Assembly (NCBI GenBank): GCA_900554455.1
Contig: USHT01000014.1
Span: forward strand, 1-11,955
Direction: 5' to 3'
Source: an uncultured Collinsella sp.
GTDB taxonomy: Bacteria > Actinomycetota > Coriobacteriia > Coriobacteriales > Coriobacteriaceae
Length of the DNA stretch: 11,955 nt
The stretch's first letter is position 1, and the number at the start of each line of letters is the position of its first letter. This document shows positions 1 to 6,024 of the stretch, piece by piece. The notes under the pieces are model-generated. The model was not told where the DNA came from and made no database searches. It worked only from the letters and a program-made list of their open reading frames with translations. Position numbers and translations under genes: made by a program.

Positions 1-1342
1 CGTCGCCGGTGTTGTACTCGGGCTTGAGCACGCCGTCGACCTCGCGCTCCGGCCATACCAGAGCCTGTCCCAGGAACGACTTCTCGGGGATCTCGGCACC
101 CTTGACCAGGAAGTTATGTCCCTTGAAGTACGGCATATGCAGCGCCAGGTTACCGAGCGCGCGACGGACGGGCAGCGGCACCATCTTTTTGTACTTGCGC
201 ACCGGGACCGTATCCTCGTAGTAGGCGTAGCCGCCAAAGAGTTCGTCGGCGCCTTCGCCCGAAAGCACCACGGTGACGTCCTTGCGGGCCATCTCGGCCA
301 AGAACCACAGCGGCACGGAAGACAGGTTGGACTGCGGCTCGTCCATGTGATACTGGATGTCCTCGAGCGCACCGAAGAACTCGTCGGCGGTAATCATCTT
401 GCGAACGTTTTCGACGCCGAGCTTATCGGAAAGCTCCTTGGCGTAGTTGGTCTCGTTGAAGTTCTTGTAGTCAAAGCCCACCGAGAAGGTCTTGTCGGGC
501 ATGAGGCAAGCGGCGATGTAGCTGGAGTCGACGCCACCGGAGAGGAACGACGCGACCTTGACGTCGGCGATGCGATGGGCCTCGACGCTCTCGTGCACGA
601 CCTCGTCCAGCTCATCGACATACTCTTCGAACGGCTTCTCGACGGCAGAGTAATCGCAATCCCAGTAACGCTCGATGTTCATCTTGCCGGTCGGGATATC
701 GACGGTAAAGTAGTGCGCCGGCGGCAGCTTGTAGACACCCTCGAAGAAGGTCTCCTCGGTTGCCGAATACTGCAGCGTCATGTACGGACGCAGAGCCTTT
801 TTGTTGACCGCCTTGTGGAAGTGCGGGTAGTCCAGGAAGCTCTTGATCTCGGAACCAAAGAGCACGCCCGGAGCGCCGTCGCCCGCATCGGCCATGGGAT
901 AGTAGTAGAGCGGCTTGATGCCAAAGATGTCGCGGGCGCCAAAAAGCTTGTTCTTCTTTTTGTCCCAGATGACGAAGGCGTACATACCGCGCAGGCGATC
1001 GAGAACGGCCTCGCCCCACTCCTCGTAGCCGTGCAGGAGGCTCTCGGTGTCGGCGCCGCAGTGGAACTTGTAGCCCTTGGCCTCGAGCTCGGAACGGAGT
1101 TCTTGGAAGTTGTAGATCTCGCCGTTGAAGACAATGACGACGCTACCGTCCTCGTTGGCCATGGGTTGGGCGCCAGCCTCGGTCAGGTCGAGGATCGACA
1201 GGCGGCGGAAGCCGAGGGCAACGCGGCCGTCGATAAACTGACCGCCCATGTCGGGACCGCGATGGACGATGCGGTCCATCATCTTGGTGAGCACCTCGGA
1301 TTGGTTATCCGTCCCACCGACAAAACCGACAAAACCGCACAT
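1..1342 (-). CDS. asnB: Asparagine synthetase (glutamine-hydrolysing), C-terminus cut off by the window edge
   Basis: Makes asparagine from aspartate, ATP and glutamine-derived ammonia in the cytosol. The visible 447 residues begin MCGFVGFVGG, so Cys2 is the N-terminal nucleophile of the class II glutamine amidotransferase domain once Met1 is removed. Further amidotransferase landmarks are HRGPD (27-31), RRLSILDL (46-53) and FNGEIYN (72-78). The synthetase domain shows the ATP pyrophosphatase loop SGGVDSS (268-274) and SGEGADELFGGY (361-372). Family members are usually about 550-630 residues, so roughly 100-180 are missing beyond position 1; the reading frame is open to the edge. The start is supported by an AGAGGGG-like ribosome site about 7 bases upstream and by the required Cys2. 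It is divergent from the tRNA gene and not obviously linked to the arg operon. AsnB versus a related amidotransferase-linked ligase is settled by the conserved synthetase motifs. Confidence 0.95.
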   Translation of the reverse strand, partial: MCGFVGFVGGTDNQSEVLTKMMDRIVHRGPDMGGQFIDGRVALGFRRLSILDLTEAGAQPMANEDGSVVIVFNGEIYNFQELRSELEAKGYKFHCGADTESLLHGYEEWGEAVLDRLRGMYAFVIWDKKKNKLFGARDIFGIKPLYYYPMADAGDGAPGVLFGSEIKSFLDYPHFHKAVNKKALRPYMTLQYSATEETFFEGVYKLPPAHYFTVDIPTGKMNIERYWDCDYSAVEKPFEEYVDELDEVVHESVEAHRIADVKVASFLSGGVDSSYIAACLMPDKTFSVGFDYKNFNETNYAKELSDKLGVENVRKMITADEFFGALEDIQYHMDEPQSNLSSVPLWFLAEMARKDVTVVLSGEGADELFGGYAYYEDTVPVRKYKKMVPLPVRRALGNLALHMPYFKGHNFLVKGAEIPEKSFLGQALVWPEREVDGVLKPEYNTGD

Positions 1343-1393
1343 ATACTATCCCCTCTGCTGTTGCTGGGCATCAAATCGAATCAGTAGCTTTTG

Positions 1394-1399
1394 AGTATA
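1394..1399 (-). promoter_or_regulatory. Probable -10 element of asnB
   Basis: On the minus strand this reads TATACT, a 5/6 match to the sigma-70 -10 consensus. It lies about 52 bases upstream of the asnB start codon. No convincing -35 box is visible at 16-18 bases, so the call rests on the -10 and its position. The rest of 1343-1510 shows nothing further. Confidence 0.45.
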
Positions 1400-1510
1400 C
1401 CCGAGGGCGTAAAGAGGGGCGGAATGTTCAGGCAATCTCAACTGAATCAGCTCCGCTGTGACACGCGCCGGTTACCTTTAATGGATATGAGGTGAATGGG
1501 GCGATTGTTT

Positions 1511-1519
1511 TGCTATACT
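1511..1519 (+). promoter_or_regulatory. Extended -10 promoter of the tRNA-Val gene
   Basis: The sequence TGCTATACT is a TG-N extended -10 with a 5/6 match to TATAAT. It would start transcription near 1526, only about four bases before the mature tRNA 5' end. There is no good -35 box, which is usual for extended -10 promoters. The same TGCTAnAnT form recurs before argC and before the FMN riboswitch. Confidence 0.65.
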
Positions 1520-1529
1520 CTCTCCGCAC

Positions 1530-1605
1530 GGGCGATTGGCGCAACGGTTAGCGCAGGTGCTTTACACGCACAAGGCTGGGGGTTCGAATCCCTCATCGCC
1601 CACCA
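1530..1605 (+). tRNA. tRNA-Val, anticodon UAC, CCA encoded
   Basis: All arms can be folded by eye. The acceptor stem GGGCGAT pairs with ATCGCCC. The D stem is GCGC/GCGC with loop AACGGTTA. The anticodon loop TTTACAC has anticodon TAC at 1563-1565. The variable loop has 5 nt, and the T stem GGGGG/CCCTC closes loop TTCGAAT. Discriminator A is followed by a genomically encoded CCA, giving 76 nt. It reads valine GUA/GUG codons. One oddity is that the first anticodon-stem pair (27-43) is G-A rather than Watson-Crick; the other four pair. A promoter and terminator flank it closely, so it is transcribed alone. Its 3' end is repeated at 1772-1789. Confidence 0.95.
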
Positions 1606-1674
1606 TTGAATTGGAAACGGTCCTCGAAAGGGGACCGTTTTTGTTTGGGCCCATTTCATGGGATTCGAACCCGC
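1588..1674 (+). repeat. Repeat module, copy A: tRNA 3' end, terminator, T-arm-like motif
   Basis: This 87-bp unit starts with the last 18 bases of the tRNA (ATCCCTCATCGCCCACCA). It continues through TTGAATTG and the terminator hairpin, and ends with CATGGGATTCGAACCCGC (1657-1674). A short stem CCCAT/ATGGG precedes the last motif. Copy B at 1772-1859 has identical 18-bp ends, nearly the same spacing (51 versus 52 bp between them) and the same layout, but a different hairpin sequence. The final motif contains GGGATTCGAACCC, the reverse complement of the 13-base core of the tRNA T arm. Copy A is therefore both functional (tRNA plus terminator) and the template or sibling of copy B. Confidence 0.75.
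1615..1646 (+). terminator. Rho-independent terminator of tRNA-Val
   Basis: A 9-bp stem AAACGGTCC/GGACCGTTT (1615-1623 with 1632-1640) closes an 8-nt loop and runs into a T-rich stretch TTTTTGTTT. It starts ten bases after the tRNA CCA and fits an intrinsic terminator. Confidence 0.88.
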
Positions 1675-1771
1675 AAGGGTGCGGAGCTGAGGAAACGCGA
1701 AGCGTTTTCCAGCGCAGCACGCGAGGAGCGAAGCGACGAAGCGGATGCGGACGGCGGAGCCGCACGCGGAC
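1675..1771. other. GC-rich spacer with short palindromes between the two repeat modules
   Basis: About 97 bp between the two repeat copies. It contains a near-palindrome, GGAAACGC (1691-1698) against GCGTTTTCC (1702-1710) with one bulged base. It also contains a TGCGG...CCGCA dyad around 1745-1764 and reiterated GCGAAGCGACGAAGC-like words. Reading frames across it are open by composition only; no start with a ribosome site and no recognisable product is seen. It resembles REP-type intergenic sequence, but only one copy is visible here, so family membership is a guess. Confidence 0.4.
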
Positions 1772-1859
1772 ATCCCTCATCGCCCACCACTGATTTGATA
1801 GGCCTCCAGCGATGGAGGCCTTTCCTTTTTCATGCCCAGCGCATGGGATTCGAACCCGC
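1772..1859 (+). repeat. Repeat module, copy B: duplicated tRNA-Val 3' end, terminator, T-arm-like motif
   Basis: Positions 1772-1789 repeat the final 18 bases of tRNA-Val exactly, including the 3' half of the T stem, the acceptor strand, and CCA. The next bases (CTGATTTG) resemble those after the real tRNA (TTGAATTG). A terminator hairpin at 1801-1830 follows, then CATGGGATTCGAACCCGC at 1842-1859, identical to copy A. No 5' tRNA half precedes it, so it cannot give a tRNA. It may be a tandem duplication with drift, or an attachment-site duplication left by an element that used this tRNA. No integrase is present in the window. Confidence 0.75.
1801..1830 (+). terminator. Second Rho-independent terminator, downstream of the tRNA 3'-end copy
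   Basis: A perfect 8-bp stem GGCCTCCA/TGGAGGCC (1801-1808 with 1813-1820) closes loop GCGA and is followed by TTTCCTTTTT. Its stem is unrelated in sequence to the first terminator although its surroundings are duplicated. It would stop any read-through from the tRNA before the AT-rich element and the convergent arg operon. Confidence 0.85.
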
Positions 1860-1883
1860 CAGCACGTCTGTCACAAAGGCCGT

Positions 1884-2098
1884 GGTCAAAAAATGGCAAA
1901 AATGAGTACTGCTACTTTGTTTGCAACATATAAAAAGACAGTATTTGCTTAAGTTACGCAACATATGTCCATTATAAGGACTAACAGTTAGATCAAAATC
2001 GTGTATTCATCGCCATTTCGACTTGATATCTGGCCTTATTAGTCCAAAACTGCTGCTACCAAATCGGTAACAGTACTCATATTTGATGTTTTTTGACC
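1884..2098. repeat. AT-rich 215-bp segment bounded by imperfect 32-bp inverted repeats (MITE-like)
   Basis: The left arm is 1884-1915 and the right arm 2067-2098. Read on opposite strands they match at 27 of 32 positions. Both begin GGTCAAAAAA and share ATGAGTACTG as a perfect 10-bp core. The interior is far more AT-rich than the neighbouring genes. It holds a 9-bp direct repeat GCAACATAT (1923-1931 and 1958-1966) and a 7-bp inverted repeat GGACTAA/TTAGTCC (1978-1984, 2039-2045). No reading frame with a ribosome site lies inside. No clear target-site duplication flanks the arms. A non-autonomous mobile element, a paired protein-binding site or a large RNA hairpin are all possible. Confidence 0.6.
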
Positions 2099-2099
2099 A

Positions 2100-2130
2100 G
2101 CAGGTCTCCCTGCCTTAGCAAATCTAAGGC
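2100..2130. other. Paired stem-loops downstream of argD
   Basis: A 7-bp stem GCCTTAG/CTAAGGC (2112-2118 with 2124-2130) with loop CAAAT abuts a 5-bp stem GCAGG/CCTGC (2100-2104 with 2109-2113) with loop TCTC; the two share two bases. They lie about 85 bp after the argD stop in its direction of transcription and could help end the arg operon. No T-run follows on either strand, so this is not a canonical intrinsic terminator. Positions 2131-2215 show nothing else clear. Confidence 0.4.
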
Positions 2131-2215
2131 AAAACGGGCTCCAGACCGCTGAATCATGCCGCATAGGGCACGTCCACAGTCCGGAACTCGGTCCAAATTG
2201 AGTTATTGCGCCGCG

Positions 2216-3499
2216 TTAGCCCAAAACACCCGACAGGATCTCGATCAGACTGTCCACGTCGGCTTCCTCGCAGACGAGTGGCGGCAGGAAACGCAGCGTA
2301 TGCGCACCCGTAGCGTTGATCACGGCACCGGCGGCCAGCGCGCGGGCAACAACACCATGCGCGTCGCCCGCGGCATCATCCAAATCACAGCCGAGCATCA
2401 AGCCGCGACCACGTACCTCGGTCACGTGCGGCAGCTTGGCGAGCTTTGCCTCCATATAGGCACCCACCTTGGCAGCATGGTCGGCATAATCGCCGCGCAC
2501 AAGCGCGGAGAGCGTCGCGGCGCACGCCGCGACGGCCAAGCAGCTACCGCCAAAGGTCGAGCCGTGGTCGCCCGGCTTAAACACGTCGGCAATCTCCTTC
2601 TTTGCCACGACGGCACCCATGGGCACGCCATCGGCAATGCCCTTGGCAAGGCTCATGATGTCGGGCTCCACGCCATAGGTTTGGAATGCAAACGGCTTGC
2701 CGGAGCGGAAGATGCCGCACTGGACCTCGTCGGCGATAAGCACGGCGCCCACTTCGTGTGCCAGGTCGCGCGCTGCCGCCATAAACTCCTCGGTCATGGG
2801 GTGCACGCCACTCTCACCCTGGATCGGCTCGAGCATCACGGCACAAATCTCGCTCCCCAGCTGCTTAAAGATCGCACGCAGCTCGTCCACATCGTTGGGC
2901 GTGCAGGCCACAAAGCCACCCGGCAGCGGGCGGAAGCTGTCCTGCAGCCAATCCTGCATGGTAGCGGCAATGGTCTCGAGCGTACGGCCGTGGAAGCCGC
3001 CGCGCATGCACACGATGGTGTTGCCGCCATTACCGGCACGCTTGGCGTACAGGCGCGCGAGCTTCATCGAGCCTTCGTTGGCCTCGGCGCCAGAGTTGGC
3101 AAAGAAGGTCTCCCAAACCTGCTCATCCGCAGCCGGGGCACCAAGAGCAGCTGCCGTGGTCTCATCGCCGGCGACAATGGCATCGGCAAGCACGCGCGCA
3201 CCATCTACGTCGTCGTTAGCAAGCTTGGACAACAGCGCCGCGACCTGTCCGCGCTGCTCAATGTAGAAGTAATTGGAGACATGCATGAGCTTTTTGGTCT
3301 GTGCCTCGAGCGCCGAGAGCACAGCCGGGTCGCCATGACCTAGGCTGCACACGCCGATGCCGGCAAGAAAGTCGAGGTACTCACGGCCATCGTCGCCGGT
3401 GAGCTTCATGCCGTGACCCTCGACAAACTCGACCGGAGAGCGGCCAAAGGTATGCATAACGTAATGGGATTCAAGCGATTGCTGAGCTGCAAGTGACAT
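2216..3499 (-). CDS. argD: Acetylornithine aminotransferase
   Basis: PLP enzyme converting N-acetylglutamate semialdehyde to N-acetylornithine, and last gene of the argCJBD cluster. The 427-residue product has the class III aminotransferase layout: FFANSGAEANE (132-142) for the cofactor phosphate, FHGRTL (169-174), IADEVQ with Asp257 for the pyridine nitrogen, SLAKG with Lys286 as Schiff-base lysine, and GSTFGG (313-318). A segment of about 30 residues (roughly 95-126, Ala/Asp-rich) separates LLSKL from VWETFFANSG. It makes the protein longer than the usual 390-405 residues. The ATG is preceded by AAAGG at about 7 bases. It lies 69 bp after argB on the same strand, so it is probably co-transcribed. 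The arg context favours ArgD over ornithine or GABA aminotransferases; succinyl-diaminopimelate activity (DapC) is possible as a second role. Confidence 0.93.
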   Translation of the reverse strand: MSLAAQQSLESHYVMHTFGRSPVEFVEGHGMKLTGDDGREYLDFLAGIGVCSLGHGDPAVLSALEAQTKKLMHVSNYFYIEQRGQVAALLSKLANDDVDGARVLADAIVAGDETTAAALGAPAADEQVWETFFANSGAEANEGSMKLARLYAKRAGNGGNTIVCMRGGFHGRTLETIAATMQDWLQDSFRPLPGGFVACTPNDVDELRAIFKQLGSEICAVMLEPIQGESGVHPMTEEFMAAARDLAHEVGAVLIADEVQCGIFRSGKPFAFQTYGVEPDIMSLAKGIADGVPMGAVVAKKEIADVFKPGDHGSTFGGSCLAVAACAATLSALVRGDYADHAAKVGAYMEAKLAKLPHVTEVRGRGLMLGCDLDDAAGDAHGVVARALAAGAVINATGAHTLRFLPPLVCEEADVDSLIEILSGVLG

Positions 3500-3568
3500 G
3501 GGATGCCTTTCGTTGGGCGCCAGACGGCGCGGGGCTATGGGTGCAGGAATGGGGCGGCTGCGGGTCAG

Positions 3569-4549
3569 CTAGACCGTCTGAAGCTTCTCGACCTCGTCAA
3601 GGTTTTCGGTCAGACGCGCAGCAAACGTCGAAAGCGGATGCGGATGCGTATCGAACTCGTAAGCCGTCTCGGTGGAATGGATCACGGTGCCGACGCCGGC
3701 ATCAGTCAGCAGCTCCAGGAGCAGCGAATGCGGCGTGGTACCGTTAATGATGTGGGCACGAAATACGCCGCCGGTAAGCGCATCGACGGCCGCACGCAGC
3801 TTAGGAATCATGCCCTTATCGACCTCGCCGCCGTAGAGCATTTCGTTAACCTCGTCGAGCGTTAGGTTGGAGATAAGCGAGTCCTTGTCGCTAAAGTCCT
3901 TGTACAGGCCATCGACATCGGTCAAAAAGATCGCCTTATGCGCGTGGAGCGCCGCGGCAACGGCACCGGCGGCGGTGTCGGCGTTGATGTTGAAGAAACC
4001 GCCGTCCTCCCCCGCCGCGACGGTAGCGATGACGGGGATGTACTCGCTATCGAGTAAGCGCTCGATATAGTCGGTGTTGACGTGCGTCACTTTGCCCACA
4101 CGACCGAGCTCGGGGTCGAGCGGCTCGGCGATGAGCGTGCCGGCATCGCTGCCCGACACGCCCACGGCCAGGTTACCGTGGTGGTTGATGGCAGCAACCA
4201 ACTCCTGGTTGACCTTGCCGCCCAGTACCTCGCGCACGATATCCATAGTCGCCGGCGTGGTCACGCGCTGGCCGTTCTTAAACTCGACGGGGATGTCATA
4301 GTGGCTGAGCGCCTCGTTGATAGCCTTGCCGCCGCCGTGCACGATGACGGGACGCATACCGATGATCTTGAGCAAAACGATGTCGCTCATCACGTCGCGG
4401 CGCAGCTGCTCATCAACCATGGCGGCTCCGCCATATTTGATAACAACCGTCTTGCCGGTCAGGTTCTTAATCCACGGCAGCGCTTCGAACAGCAGCTGCG
4501 CGGTTGCTTCGTTGGATTCGCTCGAACGACAATCGCGTGCGAATTTCAT
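3569..4549 (-). CDS. argB: Acetylglutamate kinase, arginine-inhibited type
   Basis: Phosphorylates N-acetylglutamate, second step of the acetylated arginine route. The 326-residue protein shows the amino-acid-kinase fold: VIKYGG with Lys38, HGGGK (71-75), FNINAD (186-191) and KGMIPKL (245-251), with GVGTVI near the end. About 30 residues precede the first strand, including FEALPWIKNLTGKT (21-34). This matches the N-terminal helix of hexameric, arginine-feedback-inhibited kinases; the insensitive E. coli type lacks it. A C-terminal tail of about 34 residues after GTVI is unusual. The chosen ATG has a GAGGCAG ribosome site at about 6 bases. An in-frame TTG 20 codons upstream (4609) has none and was rejected. 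It lies 81 bp after argJ and 69 bp before argD, in one transcription unit. Confidence 0.93.
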   Translation of the reverse strand: MKFARDCRSSESNEATAQLLFEALPWIKNLTGKTVVIKYGGAAMVDEQLRRDVMSDIVLLKIIGMRPVIVHGGGKAINEALSHYDIPVEFKNGQRVTTPATMDIVREVLGGKVNQELVAAINHHGNLAVGVSGSDAGTLIAEPLDPELGRVGKVTHVNTDYIERLLDSEYIPVIATVAAGEDGGFFNINADTAAGAVAAALHAHKAIFLTDVDGLYKDFSDKDSLISNLTLDEVNEMLYGGEVDKGMIPKLRAAVDALTGGVFRAHIINGTTPHSLLLELLTDAGVGTVIHSTETAYEFDTHPHPLSTFAARLTENLDEVEKLQTV

Positions 4550-4630
4550 AATCTGCCTCGTCTTTCGTATCGTTATCGCGCCGTGCTCCGCTGTCGGCAA
4601 TCGCGGCAAGATGCGCAGCGTGCCTGAAAT

Positions 4631-5890
4631 CTAGGAACGGTAATCGCCGTTGATGGAGATATACTCATGCGTGAGGTCGCAGGTCCACACGGTCGTTGCC
4701 GCGTCGCCTGCGCCCAGGTCGGCCGAGATCACGATCTCGGGCGCCTCGAAACGTCGTAGAGCCTCGTCCTCGTCAAAGGGAACAGTCAGACCGTCGCGAC
4801 AGACGGGCATGCCCATCATGTCGATGGAAACGTCTTCCTGATTAAACTTCACGCCGCACTTGCCAAGCGCCATGGCAACGCGGCCCCAGTTGCAGTCGTG
4901 GCCGGCGATGCAGGTCTTAACGAGCGGCGAGTTGGCAACGGCACGAGCGGCGATATCGGCCTCCTCGTCGTTCACGGCGCCGGTAACGTTGACCGTAACA
5001 AGCTTGGATGCGCCCTCGCCATCGGCGGCGATATTGCGCGCCAGGCTCTCGCACACCTCGTGCACGGCAAATGCCAACTCGTCGAAGGCATCGGAGCCCT
5101 CGACGATAGGCTCGGCAGCGGCGCCGGAGGCAAGCATGATGCAGGTGTCGTTGGTCGAGGTGTCGGAATCGACCGTTACCTTGTTAAAGGTCTGCTTGAC
5201 GGTCGAGAGCAGCAGGGCATGAAGTGCCGCAGGCTCGACGGGGGCATCGGTGGTGATAACTGCGATCATTGTGGCCATGTTGGGCATAATCATGCCCGAG
5301 CCCTTGCACATTCCGCCTACCGAATAGACGTTGCCCGCATGGCCCGCAGCCTCACTGACGTAGGACACGGCGTACTCCTTGGAGTGCGTGTCGGTCGTCA
5401 TGATGGCGCGAGCGGCATCGGCGCCACCATGGGCGGAAAGTGCCTCGTAGGCAGCAGGAATGGCGGTCTCAAACGTGTCGATCGGCAGAATCTGGCCAAT
5501 CACACCCGTGGAGGCAACCAGAATCTGCTGGGGCTCGCAGCCGATGACCTGCGATGCGATGCTGCACGTCTCGCGCGCACATGCAAGGCCGGTCTCACCC
5601 GTGGCGGCGTTGGCATTGCCGGAGTTGACCGAAACGCCGGCGATGATACCGTAACCCTTGTCGGCACCGCCCAGGTTGGCGCGGCTCACCTGCACGGGCG
5701 CCGCGCAAAAGCGATTGGTGGTAAACACTCCAGCGCCGGGACAGGGTTTATCGGGCACGACGAGCGCGTAATCCAGACGCTCGGGGTTCTTCCGAAATCC
5801 CGCATGGATGCCTGCGGCCTTAAAGCCGGCCGCTGCCGTAACGCCACCCTCGACGGCGCGAATCTTGATATCAAACAGCTCGGTATTCAT
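4631..5890 (-). CDS. argJ: Glutamate N-acetyltransferase (ornithine acetyltransferase)
   Basis: Transfers the acetyl group from acetylornithine back to glutamate, making the pathway cyclic; some members also use acetyl-CoA to start it. The 419-residue protein has STGVIG (127-132) for the oxyanion hole and KGSGMIMPNMATMIAVITTD (196-215). Thr207 is the expected autocleavage site and N-terminal nucleophile of the beta chain. DSDTSTNDT (241-249) and the C-terminal INGDYRS are also typical. Length fits the family (about 390-420). The ATG has an AAGGAG ribosome site 11 bases upstream, a slightly long spacing. No argA-like acetyltransferase is seen in the window, consistent with recycling by ArgJ. 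A 134-bp gap separates it from argC, wider than the other gaps in the cluster. Confidence 0.95.
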   Translation of the reverse strand: MNTELFDIKIRAVEGGVTAAAGFKAAGIHAGFRKNPERLDYALVVPDKPCPGAGVFTTNRFCAAPVQVSRANLGGADKGYGIIAGVSVNSGNANAATGETGLACARETCSIASQVIGCEPQQILVASTGVIGQILPIDTFETAIPAAYEALSAHGGADAARAIMTTDTHSKEYAVSYVSEAAGHAGNVYSVGGMCKGSGMIMPNMATMIAVITTDAPVEPAALHALLLSTVKQTFNKVTVDSDTSTNDTCIMLASGAAAEPIVEGSDAFDELAFAVHEVCESLARNIAADGEGASKLVTVNVTGAVNDEEADIAARAVANSPLVKTCIAGHDCNWGRVAMALGKCGVKFNQEDVSIDMMGMPVCRDGLTVPFDEDEALRRFEAPEIVISADLGAGDAATTVWTCDLTHEYISINGDYRS

Positions 5891-5972
5891 CGTCTTTATG
5901 ACTCCTTATGTCAAACAAAAAACGGACATCGGTTGGTGCGCCATGCCAGTCGTGATCATGAGACCAGCTTAA

Positions 5973-5988
5973 GAGTGGCGCCCCACTC
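5973..5988. other. Stem-loop in the argC-argJ intergenic gap
   Basis: A perfect 6-bp stem GAGTGG/CCACTC closes a 4-nt loop, 37 bp after the argC stop in the direction of transcription. No T-run follows directly, so it is not an intrinsic terminator. It could be an RNA-processing or attenuation site between the two genes. The same 134-bp gap (5891-6024) contains CTACCAAATCGTTAACA at 5998-6014, a near copy of a motif at 2056-2072. There is no convincing internal promoter. Confidence 0.35.
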
Positions 5989-6024
5989 GATGCCCGACTA
6001 CCAAATCGTTAACAATCGAATGTG

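Noticed and set aside
116..1387. Long plus-strand open frame of 423 codons opposite asnB
   Set aside because: It is the antisense shadow of asnB, whose minus-strand product has unmistakable synthetase motifs. Similar long antisense frames over argD, argJ, argC and ecfA were rejected for the same reason.
1513..1905. Several overlapping small reading frames on both strands over the tRNA and repeat region, some giving peptides with WAMRDSNPQP or MGFEPA
   Set aside because: These are translations of the tRNA T arm, its copy and the T-arm-like motifs. They have no ribosome sites and cover a functional tRNA and two terminators.
1606..2098. A complete integrative element or prophage at the tRNA
   Set aside because: There is no integrase, excisionase or other mobile-element gene in the segment. 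At most a scar or non-autonomous element is supported.
4550..4609. Upstream TTG start for argB adding 20 residues
   Set aside because: No ribosome site precedes it, whereas the ATG at 4549 has one, and the added residues match nothing known in the family.
5909..5914. Perfect TTGACA on the minus strand just upstream of argJ as a -35 box
   Set aside because: The matching -10 position would fall on the argJ start codon and has no -10-like sequence.
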